A stretch of 64,000 nucleotides of DNA from a bacterium (GTDB taxonomy: Bacteria > Hinthialibacterota > Hinthialibacteria > OLB16), in contig JAJVIK010000007.1 of NCBI GenBank assembly GCA_022072055.1, positions 1 to 64,000 on the forward strand, given 5' to 3'. The notes beneath the pieces were generated by a model. The model had not been told where the DNA came from. It ran no database searches and saw only the letters and a program-made list of their open reading frames with translations. The stretch's first letter is position 1; every line of letters starts with the position of its first letter. Positions 51,263 through 60,521 of the stretch are shown in pieces. A program made the translations under genes and the position numbers.

Positions 51263-53113
51263 CTAGGAAACTGAGACTCCCGCTCCCGGAAAGAGCAACT
51301 CAAACTCCAACCCCTCGCCGGGCTTGTTATGGACCTTCAGCCCCGCTTGGTGGTCCTCCACGATTCTTTTCACAATCGACAACCCCAGGCCGAACCCGCC
51401 GGAGGTGTGAGTCCGGAAGGGGACGAAGATCTCGCGTGAATCGCCCGCGTGGAGCCCCCCTCCCGTGTCGGAAAGTGAGAGCATCACCGCGGGTCCGGCG
51501 CTCCATTCCGCCAGGTTTTCGTCCGGTGGGGCGACGACCAAGTCGCCGGGAAGGCCGGAAAAATCCCACGGCTCCATCACCCTTGCGCGGACCGCAATCC
51601 GCCCTCCTTGGGGCATGACATTCAGGGCGTTCAGGAGGATGTTCATCAACATCTGGCGGAAGCGGGACGCGTCGGCGCGCAGAGGCGGCAGATTCTCGGG
51701 AAGGTCGAGGTAGACTTCCGTCCCCTGGTCGCGCAAACGAACACGGAGAAGTTGGAGAATGTTGGTCACCTGTTTGCGCAGATCGACCGGAGTGAATTCA
51801 ACTGGCTGGGGCCGGGCGATCTCCAGGAGCTGCGAGACACACCGGTTGATCCCGTGAAGCTGCGAGGTGATGACCTCGATATCCTCCCGCTCGGCGTCGT
51901 TTCGCGATTCCCAGGAATCGATCAGCATCTTGACCACCGCGAGCGGGTTGCGAATTTCGTGGGCCACTCCGGCCGCGAGTTCCCCGACGAGGGATCGTTT
52001 GTCGAGATCGTGGACTTGCTCCTCGAGAATCTTGGCCTGACTGACCGTGCGGGCGTTCTGGATCGCGATGGCGCACTGGGAGGCCAGCATCGAAAGGAGG
52101 TACACTCCATCTTCGTTGTAGCGATATCGTCGCGCGGAGTAGACATTGAGAGCGCCGATCACGCTTTCGCGCCACTTGATCGGGACCGAGAGGAGCGAGA
52201 CCAGTCCCTCGCTCTTGGCCAGTTCCCGGCGAACATATCCCTGGCAGGTCCGAACATCCCTCACCACAACCGGTCGCCCGGTCCGCACCACGCTTCCGAT
52301 CAGCGAAGTGGCGATATCGAGCGAGGGGTTGCGGAGATAGTCCGGCGAGGCCCCGTAGATGCTTTCAAGCACAAGCTGGTCCCCCTCCGAATTCACCAGC
52401 ATGAGGCTCGCGGTCTTGGCGCGCATGAGCACAGTGGCCTGTTCCACAACCGACTGCAGGACATCGTGGATTTCCAACTGGGAGGTGATGGTGTTTCCGA
52501 CCGCTTGCACGGCCTCCAGGGTTGCGGTGCGGCGAGCCAGCGCGGCTTCGGCGCGGAGCTTGTCCCAGCGCCAGGATTGGGATTCGAGGGCTAGGAGAAT
52601 CCGCGAGGGGACATCCCCTTCAGCGGTCTCGGGGATGGGAAAGGCGATCACTCCCCGAATTTGACCATCCCCCTCCAGGCGAGCGGCCCACCACCCTGGT
52701 CTCCCCTCGGCAAGGCCATCGGGCAGCATCCCCTCCAGTGGCCCCACCATCCCTACGGGCTCATGGGCCGGGTCGAGGAAACGAAACAGTTCCGAGCCGA
52801 CTGGGAGCGCGCGAGGGAAACCGATGGGCGGACGCTGAAGGTGAGGATGGACCGCCTCCAGCACGAGTTCACGGTCCGCGGGGTCCTCCGGGTCGGCGAT
52901 GTAGGCGGACTCGAAGCCCTCTTCGCGACCAAAAGGGGGAGCATGGATCCCATCCGCAAAGGCCTGAAACAACCCATGCGAGGGAGGAGACTCCTCGAGG
53001 AAATGTCTTCCATCCTCCCGTAGAATCCAGATCGCGAGGGTCTGGACCTTCAGTTCGGCGGCAAGACCCGCGAGCACCGGAGTAAGGATCGGTCCGAGCT
53101 CCTCAAACCACAC
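51263..53113 (-). CDS. GAF-domain sensor histidine kinase
   Basis: The 616-residue cytosolic kinase (GTG start) has a poorly conserved N-terminal sensor region (1-200), a GAF domain at about 205-360, a dimerisation domain with phospho-His385 in G-V-A-H-E-I-R-N-P, and an ATPase domain with the N box near L-L-N-A-L-N, S-D-T-G-G-G-L and F-G-L-G-L-S-I-V. No membrane helices are visible, so it senses a soluble signal. No response regulator lies beside it. The start overlaps the end of the YjbQ gene by 11 bases. Confidence 0.92.
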   Translation of the reverse strand: MWFEELGPILTPVLAGLAAELKVQTLAIWILREDGRHFLEESPPSHGLFQAFADGIHAPPFGREEGFESAYIADPEDPADRELVLEAVHPHLQRPPIGFPRALPVGSELFRFLDPAHEPVGMVGPLEGMLPDGLAEGRPGWWAARLEGDGQIRGVIAFPIPETAEGDVPSRILLALESQSWRWDKLRAEAALARRTATLEAVQAVGNTITSQLEIHDVLQSVVEQATVLMRAKTASLMLVNSEGDQLVLESIYGASPDYLRNPSLDIATSLIGSVVRTGRPVVVRDVRTCQGYVRRELAKSEGLVSLLSVPIKWRESVIGALNVYSARRYRYNEDGVYLLSMLASQCAIAIQNARTVSQAKILEEQVHDLDKRSLVGELAAGVAHEIRNPLAVVKMLIDSWESRNDAEREDIEVITSQLHGINRCVSQLLEIARPQPVEFTPVDLRKQVTNILQLLRVRLRDQGTEVYLDLPENLPPLRADASRFRQMLMNILLNALNVMPQGGRIAVRARVMEPWDFSGLPGDLVVAPPDENLAEWSAGPAVMLSLSDTGGGLHAGDSREIFVPFRTHTSGGFGLGLSIVKRIVEDHQAGLKVHNKPGEGLEFELLFPGAGVSVS

Positions 53114-53510
53114 CCGAGCCCACCGCCTTTACCCACACCTTGCGTGTCCGCGGCCCATCAAATTCGCACAGATACACCCCTTGCCAGGTCCCAAGGAGGG
53201 GTTCCCCTCGTTCGACCAGGAGATGCACCGAGGACCCGACAAGAGAGGTTTTCAGGTGCGCGGCCGAGTTCCCCTCGGCGTGCCGGTATCCATCCTCAAA
53301 CGGAACGATCTTGGCGAGTTCCATGAGGAAGTCATGGACCACATCCGGATCGGCGTTCTCCTGGATCGTGACACCCGCGGTGGTGTGCGGAACAAACACG
53401 ACCAAGGCGCCTTCGGAGAGACCGAGTTCGGCGATGGCGCGCCTTACCGAGGTTGTGATGTCGATCATCTCACAACGTCTATGGGTGGAAACGCGAAACT
53501 CGTGGGGCAT
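53103..53510 (-). CDS. YjbQ/UPF0047 family protein
   Basis: The 135-residue product matches the YjbQ family: V-P-H-T-T-A-G-V-T-I-Q-E-N near 40-52, H-A-E-G-N-S-A-A-H-L-K near 77-87, and L-G-T-W-Q-G-V-Y-L-C-E near 105-115, where the His residues form a metal site. Members have weak thiamine-phosphate synthase activity; the physiological role is unsettled. It is coupled to the histidine kinase gene. Confidence 0.93.
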   Translation of the reverse strand: MPHEFRVSTHRRCEMIDITTSVRRAIAELGLSEGALVVFVPHTTAGVTIQENADPDVVHDFLMELAKIVPFEDGYRHAEGNSAAHLKTSLVGSSVHLLVERGEPLLGTWQGVYLCEFDGPRTRKVWVKAVGSGVV

Positions 53511-53549
53511 GAATGAGATTATAGCGGAGGATCGGAGGATGGGGAGCGT

Positions 53550-54566
53550 TCATCGCAGATGCCTCCGCTTCTCGAACGCGGTCCACCAAATCACGCGCTC
53601 CATTTCCCCGACCCGCGCGAGACGAATCTCCGAGGCGAAGGGGGGGATATCCGGCCCGAAGCGCTCCGGCCACTCGATCAGGGTCAGCGCGCCGGGGTCG
53701 TCGAGGATTTCTCCCAGGCGCTCACGATCCACCAACGAAGGCGAGACGAGACGATACCCATCCAGGTGATAAACCCGGCAACCGGGAAGATCGTAAACAT
53801 GCTCCAAATCGAATGTCGGACTCCGAACACGCTTTTCCCAGCCGAGGGCGGCGAGGAACCCACGCACCCATTCGGTTTTCCCGGCTCCCAATTCGCCGGA
53901 CAAGCGGATCATCCCAGGCGGATCGAACCGCCTCGCCACGCTCGCGGCAAGCGCATGGGTCTCCTCCGGCGAATGACTGATCCATTCCAGGCGCTGAACC
54001 TCATAGACTGTTCGCTCGGTGATCACCGAGCGGACCGGGACATCCCAGTCCTCTCGCGGGACCGACTCGACCATTTGGCATTCATACGCGAGACCGATGC
54101 GTGGGGTGGCTTCGGGGAGACGGGTCAGATAGCTGTCGAAGAAACCGCCCCCTCGTCCCAGGCGATTCCCCCATGGGTCGAAAGCCACGCCCGGGGGAAC
54201 CAACAGGTCGATCTCCTTCGGGTCCACGGCCTGGTCCCGGCTTGGATCGGGAGTGGGAATGCCGAAGTCGCCGACCGCCAGGGCATCCGGCGGAACGGCC
54301 AGACGATGGAATTCCATCATCCCATCCGGGTGGACCCTGGGAACCAGGACGGGCAAGCCCTTTGCCCAGCGCTCCCGCAACAGGGGGCGAGTGTCCACCT
54401 CGGATCCGATCGAGAAGGTGAACGCGGGGAGCCTGGAAGCGATGTATCGGGGATCGGACCGGAGAGTGGCGAGGATGCGCGCGCCATACAGGGCGCGCAA
54501 ACCGGGGGGAAGGTTGTCGCGGATCGATAGGAACTGGGAGCGGAGACTCTTTTTCAGGTCACGCAA
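53550..54566 (-). CDS. Fusion of 5-formyltetrahydrofolate cyclo-ligase and TsaE
   Basis: One uninterrupted 338-residue frame encodes two normally separate proteins. Residues 1-190 are 5-FCL (K-K-x-L-R start, P-G-V-A-F-D-P-W-G-N-R-L-G-R-G-G-G near 125-141), which turns 5-formyl-THF into methenyl-THF using ATP. Residues 195-338 are TsaE, the ATPase needed with TsaB and TsaD for the t6A37 modification of tRNA: Walker A G-E-L-G-A-G-K-T at 224-231, S-P-T-F at 249-252, H-L-D-G-Y-R-L at 267-273, and I-E-W-P-E near 297. Neither domain is truncated. It follows the YfgM-like gene by nine bases. Confidence 0.93.
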   Translation of the reverse strand: MRDLKKSLRSQFLSIRDNLPPGLRALYGARILATLRSDPRYIASRLPAFTFSIGSEVDTRPLLRERWAKGLPVLVPRVHPDGMMEFHRLAVPPDALAVGDFGIPTPDPSRDQAVDPKEIDLLVPPGVAFDPWGNRLGRGGGFFDSYLTRLPEATPRIGLAYECQMVESVPREDWDVPVRSVITERTVYEVQRLEWISHSPEETHALAASVARRFDPPGMIRLSGELGAGKTEWVRGFLAALGWEKRVRSPTFDLEHVYDLPGCRVYHLDGYRLVSPSLVDRERLGEILDDPGALTLIEWPERFGPDIPPFASEIRLARVGEMERVIWWTAFEKRRHLR

Positions 54567-54575
54567 CTCTTCGGA

Positions 54576-55334
54576 TCAGCTCTTGGGCGCGCGCCAATTC
54601 AGCGGCAGGGACTCAACCGGCTTGACGCGGGACCAGGTGAGTTCGGCATCCGCGACTCCATTCCAAGGGGAGCGCTTGGCCACCTTGAGGAGCAACTTCG
54701 CGCCCTCGTCCGCTTGATTCATTTTGAGGAGGACTCGCCCCTTCTGATAATAGAAACGATCCCAGGGGGAGCCTTCTCGGTCTCGGTCGGACGCGTCCGG
54801 CTCCTTGCCCAGGTCAGGCGCGAGGGAGTCGAGGGTTTGAATCGCGCCCTCGAAGTCACCCTTGTTTTCCTGGGCGGTGGCGAGTTGGTACTTGAGGTCG
54901 GCTTGCAGGCTCTTGGGGGCTTCCGGGATGATGCGGTGCAGGATAGTGATGGCGGTTTCGTATTCGCCGCTGGCGAAGGCGATATTGGCCCGGACCATCT
55001 CGGCGGCAACCGAGATGCCGCCCATGGAATACTCGCCTCCGGGGAGAACCTTATTGAGCTCGGAAAGCGCCGAATTGGCGTCCCCTGATTCGAAGTCGGT
55101 CTTTGCCTGACTCAGGATCAGGTTCGCGTTGTCGATCTTTCCGAGACGTGAATTGCGCCAGGCCACGCCACCAATGCCCAGCACAATGACAGCCACCAAA
55201 GCGCCATAGAGAATTCCCTGATAAGGGGCGAAATAGCGCTGCCAGAAATCATTGAACTGCTCACGGATGACTTGAAAATCATCCTGCTTGATCGTTTCGA
55301 CAACCTGCTTATGCTTTAACCTTCGGCGCGGCAT
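54576..55334 (-). CDS. YfgM-like membrane TPR protein
   Basis: The 252-residue protein has a basic, cytosolic N-terminus, one membrane helix at about 42-60, and a periplasmic helical domain with TPR-like pairs (residues 70-240; for example A-L-S-E-L-N-K-V-L-P-G-G and G-D-F-E-G-A-I-Q-T-L). This architecture matches YfgM-type ancillary subunits of the Sec translocon, although sequence identity to them looks low. It begins an operon with the 5-FCL/TsaE fusion. Confidence 0.72.
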   Translation of the reverse strand: MPRRRLKHKQVVETIKQDDFQVIREQFNDFWQRYFAPYQGILYGALVAVIVLGIGGVAWRNSRLGKIDNANLILSQAKTDFESGDANSALSELNKVLPGGEYSMGGISVAAEMVRANIAFASGEYETAITILHRIIPEAPKSLQADLKYQLATAQENKGDFEGAIQTLDSLAPDLGKEPDASDRDREGSPWDRFYYQKGRVLLKMNQADEGAKLLLKVAKRSPWNGVADAELTWSRVKPVESLPLNWRAPKS

Positions 55335-55536
55335 TGAATTCCTCGCTGATTATCGACCACCCCGCGGCCGGAACCGGGGGACCGTGGAGCTTGAATCGCT
55401 TGTGGGGAAGGCGGTCCACCCCGCAAGCCATCCCGCTTCAAGAGTGACGGTCCGCGTGGGAGTCGCCGGGGGCTGGCCAAGAGCTAAAAAGGGAGTTTAT
55501 CCTTCCCCTTGAAGGTGTCAATTCCTTCGATCCCCC

Positions 55537-56481
55537 ATGGGCAGCCTCCGCTACGACCGCGATCAGCGCTATCAGACAATTCGTGAAATTGTCCGCCGTC
55601 TCGAAATCCCGGTGGATTCCCGAGTTCTGGATATCGGGGGAGGAACCGGGGATTTGCCGAGGGTTCTGGGGTTTGAGTCCTTCTGGACCGTGGATGTTTT
55701 CGGCGGGGGACCGAACCATGTCCGGGCCTCGATGGATAGTCTTCCCTTCCCGGCCCGCTCATTTGACCTGGTCCTTCAATCGGATGCGTTGGAACACATC
55801 CCGGCCCGGGGTCGCGGGGCGGCCCTAGAGGCGATGGCCCGCGCGGCGGGGAAATGGCTGATCTGGATCGGTCCGGTTCATTCTGAACTGACCGCTCGGG
55901 TGGAAGAGGACCTTTGCGAGACCCATCGGCGGCTGTTTGCCGGACGGGAAATGGACTGGCTTGCCGAACATCGATATCAGACGCTCCCGGACCCCGAACA
56001 GGTGGTCGGGACGTTGTCAGCGGAATTTGAGGATTGGGCATGGTGGCCGAGTTGCGGGCTTCTGCGCTGGTGGAGCGCGAAGCGTCTTGAGCTTCAGCTC
56101 GATTCGGGGGTGTACCGACCGCAATTCGAGGCGGCGGTGAACCGGTGGTACGCCGAGAGCGGATGGAAACCGGATTATCGGGTTCCGGAGGGAGTCCCCT
56201 CGTACCGTTGGGTTTTTGTGGGGGTCCGAGAAGGGAAGCTCCATCCTGAGATCGACTCGCCTCCGGTTGGTCAGGAGGATTTGGAGGAGTGGAGATCGTT
56301 GATCCCGGTCATCGAAGCCCTGGTTGAGCCGTCTGGACTTGGTCCGGATGGACAAGCGACTGAGGAGGCCACCGCGCGGAGTTTGGAGCGAATGGCGGGG
56401 CTTCTCGAGGTTCTCTCTACGGGTCCGATGCCCGTTCCGAACTTCTTATTGAAGTGGTTCGGTGGGGGGCGGGGTGGATGA
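55537..56481 (+). CDS. SAM-dependent methyltransferase
   Basis: The 314-residue protein has a class I methyltransferase domain in its first 150 residues: motif I V-L-D-I-G-G-G-T-G-D near 30-39, a D-V-F-G acidic loop near 53, and S-F-D-L-V-L-Q-S-D-A-L-E-H near 75-87, the pattern of type 11 methyltransferases. The remaining 160 residues are of unknown function. It ends in an ATGA overlap with the next gene and precedes a glycosyltransferase, suggesting work on a glycan or lipid carrier. Confidence 0.87.
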   Translation: MGSLRYDRDQRYQTIREIVRRLEIPVDSRVLDIGGGTGDLPRVLGFESFWTVDVFGGGPNHVRASMDSLPFPARSFDLVLQSDALEHIPARGRGAALEAMARAAGKWLIWIGPVHSELTARVEEDLCETHRRLFAGREMDWLAEHRYQTLPDPEQVVGTLSAEFEDWAWWPSCGLLRWWSAKRLELQLDSGVYRPQFEAAVNRWYAESGWKPDYRVPEGVPSYRWVFVGVREGKLHPEIDSPPVGQEDLEEWRSLIPVIEALVEPSGLGPDGQATEEATARSLERMAGLLEVLSTGPMPVPNFLLKWFGGGRGG

Positions 56482-56903
56482 TCCGAGCTTGGGTGGTGGG
56501 CCAGAACGAGGGGCCGATCATCGGAGAGGGCTGGTACGACCGGGGCCCCGACTGGTTTGGGTTTCCTTTCAGGGAGAGCTTCGCCCGCGGGGTTCTGCGG
56601 ATTCCGGCGCTCGCGCCTGGGGATCGTCTCAACCTGCTCCTTGGATCGGCGCTGGCTTACCACATGGGTTCTCAGGAGGTGGTCATCCGGCTGGGGAGTC
56701 TGAACCTCAAGAAGGTTCTGCGTCCTCCGTTCCCGAAGAGCGGTTGGGAATTCGTGTCTTTTCGCGCGCCTTCCGACCTGCCCCCGGGGGAGCTTGCCGA
56801 AGTGGTCCTCGAGACTCCGGTTTGGCGCCATTCCGTTCACGATGGCTCGGGGGATTTCCGGGAGGTGGGACTGCTCCTGGGGGCGTTGTTTTTGAGTCGT
56901 TGA
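56478..56903 (+). CDS. Small beta-rich protein of unknown function
   Basis: The ATG at 56478 overlaps the methyltransferase stop by four bases and gives 141 residues. The sequence is Gly/Phe/Leu-rich, without signal peptide or membrane helix, and looks like a jelly-roll or beta-sandwich (R-I-P-A-L-A-P-G-D-R-L-N-L-L-L-G). I do not recognise a family. Coupling to the methyltransferase and closeness to the glycosyltransferase (31 bases) suggest a role in the same carbohydrate pathway. Confidence 0.7.
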   Translation: MIRAWVVGQNEGPIIGEGWYDRGPDWFGFPFRESFARGVLRIPALAPGDRLNLLLGSALAYHMGSQEVVIRLGSLNLKKVLRPPFPKSGWEFVSFRAPSDLPPGELAEVVLETPVWRHSVHDGSGDFREVGLLLGALFLSR

Positions 56904-56934
56904 ATTCCCTCGAATCCCCCTTCACCATTCCAGC

Positions 56935-58083
56935 ATGCGCATCGCCATTCTGATGAAGCGCTATTCGCTCCTGCGCGGGGGCGGAGAGTACGATCTGGTG
57001 CGGCTATCGGGGTCACTCGCGGACCGCGGGCATGAGGTTCACCTGTTCATCCACGATGCCGAAGGGGATCCCGATCCTCGTCTGATCCTCCACAAGGTCC
57101 CCATGTCGCGATCCTGGGCGCCGCTGAAGATCCTTTCGTTTGCCCGCAACGCTCCGCGCGAGGTGGCGAGGAGCGGGATTCGTTTCGATGTGGTCCACGC
57201 GATGACTCAAGCCTATCCAAGCGATCTGTTCTGGAACGGCGGGGGGTTGCAGGTCAATTGGATCCGGGCGCGCTACGGTCCGAACGCGCTGAAGCGGGCC
57301 TGGCTCCACCCTCGGCACGGGGCCAATCTGCTTGTGGAAAAGCGCATTTTCGAGACAGGGAATTATCGTGAGGTGGTGGCGCTCTCCCACATGGAGCGAG
57401 AGGAGATCCTCGGGTACTACCAGGTTCCCGCCGAGTGTTTCACGGTGATTCCCAACGGCATCAACCCGGAGCGATTCCATCTTGGGGTCCGGGTGGAGCG
57501 CGAGACGACACGCCGTGAACTGGGGCTCGCGCCGGACCGGCGGATGGTCCTATTTGTCGGTACGGACGGCCTGCGGAAGGGCCTGCCGCAACTCCTTGCC
57601 GCCCTGGGCGCCATGCAGCCGCGCTTTGAGGGGCTGCTGGTGATCGCGGGCAACGATCCGCCCTCCCGCTGGGAGGGAGAGGTCCGGCGCAACGGTCTTG
57701 CGGGTAGGGTCCGCTTCCATGGGCGCGAGGCGCGCATCGAGCGTCTGTATGCCGCCGCCGATCTGACGGTGCTGGCTTCACTTTTCGAGGGCTATGGGAA
57801 TGTGGTCCCCGAGGCGATGGCTTGCGGGTGCCCGATCCTGTCGGCCCGGAGTGTCGGCGCGGCGGATTTCATCCACCGGGGGGAGACCGGTTGGGTGTTG
57901 GAGGATTGCCGGAATATCCCGGATTACTCCGCCGCGCTTTCCGCGGCTCTCCATGACTCGGATCTTGCGGGGATGGGACGTCTGGCGGCGGAGCGAGTCG
58001 CCCCCTTCACCTGGGATTGGACCGTGGACCGCCTGGAGGAGGTATACCGGAGAATCGCCGCGAAGAAGGCTCGGGAGGGTTAG
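56935..58083 (+). CDS. Family 4 glycosyltransferase
   Basis: The 382-residue GT-B enzyme has the N-terminal L-R-G-G-G-E loop, V-I-P-N-G-I-N near 179, V-L-F-V-G-T-D-G-L-R-K-G opening the donor domain, and the F-E-G-Y-G-N-V-V-P-E-A-M-A-C-G-C-P motif with the conserved Glu pair. In its general pattern it resembles the WaaG/RfaG group of lipopolysaccharide core transferases. It is the third gene of the methyltransferase cluster. Confidence 0.9.
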   Translation: MRIAILMKRYSLLRGGGEYDLVRLSGSLADRGHEVHLFIHDAEGDPDPRLILHKVPMSRSWAPLKILSFARNAPREVARSGIRFDVVHAMTQAYPSDLFWNGGGLQVNWIRARYGPNALKRAWLHPRHGANLLVEKRIFETGNYREVVALSHMEREEILGYYQVPAECFTVIPNGINPERFHLGVRVERETTRRELGLAPDRRMVLFVGTDGLRKGLPQLLAALGAMQPRFEGLLVIAGNDPPSRWEGEVRRNGLAGRVRFHGREARIERLYAAADLTVLASLFEGYGNVVPEAMACGCPILSARSVGAADFIHRGETGWVLEDCRNIPDYSAALSAALHDSDLAGMGRLAAERVAPFTWDWTVDRLEEVYRRIAAKKAREG

Positions 58084-58296
58084 GGTATCTCTTACGCGGG
58101 TTGTCGCGTTGGAGGGAAGAGTCGCGTCCCTTGGCCCCGTGAGACCCGCCATGACCGGCGTGGCCCTCGACGGCGCTGCACGATAGCATTACGCGCTTTA
58201 GTGAAACACCCTTCCGGAGGTTCCGGGGTCGGTATTCCTTTTCCGGCAGGCGGAACTATGATGGACTTACACTTGCGAGGAGGTTGCTTGTCCACA

Positions 58297-58518
58297 ATGC
58301 CTGTTTCACCCGAGCTGCTTGAAATCCTTGTGTGCCCCGAAAGCAAGGCCCCGCTGGTGCTGGATGGGGAGTTCTTGGTTTCGACCGATCCCACCACAAG
58401 GAGGCGTTACGCCATCAAGGACGACATCCCGGTGATGCTGATCGACGAGTCCGAGAGCCTATCGGTGTCGGAATGGAAGGCGATCATGGAGCGTCACTCG
58501 GTCAAGACAGATCCGTGA
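58297..58518 (+). CDS. Trm112-like protein (YcaR family)
   Basis: The ATG at 58297 gives 73 residues; a TTG at 58288, nearer to GAGGAGG, is possible. The L-L-E-I-L-V-C-P-E-S-K-A-P-L start and R-R-Y-A-I-K-D-D-I-P-V-M-L segment are characteristic of this zinc-ribbon-derived family. Only one Cys of the usual metal set is kept. In bacteria these proteins often stand near lipopolysaccharide or kdsB genes; eukaryotic relatives activate methyltransferases. Its end overlaps the convergent response-regulator gene by 17 bases. Confidence 0.85.
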   Translation: MPVSPELLEILVCPESKAPLVLDGEFLVSTDPTTRRRYAIKDDIPVMLIDESESLSVSEWKAIMERHSVKTDP

Positions 58519-59518
58519 TCCGCGGCTCGCGCTTTTCAGTCTCGAGGACTCCGCGACCGCCGGAGGGCCGTTTGACCATCGTGATCTGAGTTCCCCTCTC
58601 GTTATACCAGACCTCATCCATGAAACACGAAATCAAGAGCAGGCCGCGTCCATGGAGACGTGACAGCTCGGTGGGTTCGATCGGCGCGGCGCGCAGGTCG
58701 GGCGGGTCAAATCCGGGACCGGGGTCGGTGATGCGATAGATCACCCTTTCGGGGGAGAGGTCCATTTCGACCGTGATGGCGCGACTGTTGTACTGGGGAT
58801 CCGCCAGGCGCTCGCTCACCAAGCGGTTGAAGACTTCGGTTCCCGACTCGGTTTCGCGCAGTCCGGAGGGAAGCTCCAGGCAACCGTAGAAGATGGCGTT
58901 GGTCAGGGCCTCATCCAGCGAAACCGACACGAAATACCGCGCGGACTCATCGCAGATCCCGACCCCCACCAATTTCTCGGTCAGGTAATGAATCACTCCG
59001 GATTTGGAGTCGAGATTGGGAGGGATATGGAAGACAATCTCCTCCTTGAACAGGCACGGCAGGACACGTTGGGGAATCTCTCGCGCGCGTTTGCGCTTGA
59101 TCGATTTGTCGATGACATCCAGGATTTCAGAGAGGCGGAAGGGCTTGGTGATGAAGTTCGCGGCTCCCAGTCGCAGGGATTCGATGGCGGTTTCAAGGCG
59201 CGCGAAGCCGGTGATCACCACGATGGGGATTTCCGGGAATTCGTGGCGGGCGATATCGAGCAGGCGGGCCCCATCCATCTCCGGCATGCGCAGGTCGGTG
59301 ATGACCAGGTCGAAATGGGAGGAGCGCATCTTCTGGAGGGCCTCGCGCCCATCCGCGGCCGTGTCCACCTCATACGATGCGGCCTCGGACAGGGTTTCGC
59401 TCAGCATCTCCCGAATGGTCTCCTCGTCATCCACCACAAGAATGCGGGGGGGCTTGGGCGCGGAGGGAGAGGGGGGTTCGACCTTGGTGAGCCAATCGTG
59501 CTTGTTTGCGGTTCTCAT
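58502..59518 (-). CDS. Response regulator fused to an RsbW-like ATPase domain
   Basis: The 338-residue protein has an N-terminal receiver domain (residues 25-140; acidic pair Asp30/31, phospho-Asp75 in L-V-I-T-D-L-R-M-P, Lys in T-K-P-F) and a C-terminal GHKL ATPase of the anti-sigma kinase type (D-E-A-L-T-N-A near 204, D-P-G-P-G-F-D near 271, L-H-G-R-G-L near 293). There is no His-containing dimerisation domain, so it is not a hybrid kinase. A phosphorylation-controlled partner-switching kinase is the likely role. No anti-anti-sigma factor is seen here. It shares an ATGA overlap with the following GNAT gene. Confidence 0.88.
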   Translation of the reverse strand: MRTANKHDWLTKVEPPSPSAPKPPRILVVDDEETIREMLSETLSEAASYEVDTAADGREALQKMRSSHFDLVITDLRMPEMDGARLLDIARHEFPEIPIVVITGFARLETAIESLRLGAANFITKPFRLSEILDVIDKSIKRKRAREIPQRVLPCLFKEEIVFHIPPNLDSKSGVIHYLTEKLVGVGICDESARYFVSVSLDEALTNAIFYGCLELPSGLRETESGTEVFNRLVSERLADPQYNSRAITVEMDLSPERVIYRITDPGPGFDPPDLRAAPIEPTELSRLHGRGLLLISCFMDEVWYNERGTQITMVKRPSGGRGVLETEKREPRITDLS

Positions 59519-60498
59519 GGCCAGCGCCCCGAACGGCCCCCGATGCTGAAGTGCAACTCGGCGGAGAGCATCCTGAAGCCGTACTTTTGATAGAATTGGA
59601 TTCCCTTCACGTTGTCCAACATGGTCTTGAGCTCGACGAGCCGGTAGCCTTGCCGCTCCATCAGGTCAAAGGATTCGGCGAGCAAGCCGGCGCCCACACC
59701 CTTCCCTTGAGCGGATTCATCCACGGCGATGAAGTCCACGATCCCGATGGTCTGCCCCAGGCGCTGCTCCTGACCCTCCGGACAGAGCAGGAGGGAGAAA
59801 CCGACCACCTTTCCAGAAGAATCCTCGGCCACCAGGAAGGGGCGATTCTTGTGCCCGAAACAACGGTCCAAGTAGGCCGGAAAAACATCCGGTTTGCGTT
59901 CGCGGGGCAGATTGGGGTCCCGAAGGAAGTGGCTGTGGGTGTGGTTGGCGCGAGCCAAGTCGCGTAGCGCCGGACGGTCCTCATCCTGGACCGCGCGCAC
60001 TCGAAAGTTGGGGGATCTTTCCGGGCGGGGCGAGGCCGAGAGCCAGCGCGAGAGGCGAACTGTGGCCCCACAGTACTCACCGCCCACCTGAACCAGACAG
60101 TGGTTAAGGTCGCCCTCATTCTCATCGCACCTCGCCCACACAAGCCTCGCGCCTTTGGCTTCGAGCACATCTCCGACCCGCTGGAGGGCCTCCTCCTTAT
60201 CGGGGGTCCTCAGATTATAGGTTAAGATCGGTTCGATTGAAAAGATGGAAAAGCCAACAAACTGCGAATGGGTCTCCGAGGGTTGGATACCTAGTATTCC
60301 GGACCGATTTCCAGCTTGACAGACCCACACCGGGGAATCGGGTCCGGCGGCCTGCCGTAGAATCCGGTCAGCGTGAAACTGGACCATCTTCTCCGGATCG
60401 AGTCTCTGAAAGGCAACCTGGATTTCCTTGTAAGGGTTCTCTCGAAGCAGCCGTTCGAGTAAGGGGCGATCCTCCAAGGTCAAGAAGCGCATTTCCAT
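59515..60498 (-). CDS. Two-domain GNAT acetyltransferase
   Basis: The 327-residue protein has a C-terminal GNAT domain with acetyl-CoA motif Q-G-K-G-V-G-A-G-L-L near 265 and F-Y-Q-K-Y-G-F near 305. The N-terminal half (1-150) looks like a second, degenerate GNAT domain. It lies directly upstream of the REC-ATPase gene on the minus strand with a four-base overlap, so the two are coupled and may regulate each other. Substrate unknown. Confidence 0.85.
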   Translation of the reverse strand: MEMRFLTLEDRPLLERLLRENPYKEIQVAFQRLDPEKMVQFHADRILRQAAGPDSPVWVCQAGNRSGILGIQPSETHSQFVGFSIFSIEPILTYNLRTPDKEEALQRVGDVLEAKGARLVWARCDENEGDLNHCLVQVGGEYCGATVRLSRWLSASPRPERSPNFRVRAVQDEDRPALRDLARANHTHSHFLRDPNLPRERKPDVFPAYLDRCFGHKNRPFLVAEDSSGKVVGFSLLLCPEGQEQRLGQTIGIVDFIAVDESAQGKGVGAGLLAESFDLMERQGYRLVELKTMLDNVKGIQFYQKYGFRMLSAELHFSIGGRSGRWP

Positions 60499-60521
60499 GA
60501 CTAAAAGGCTCCCCGCGCGTT

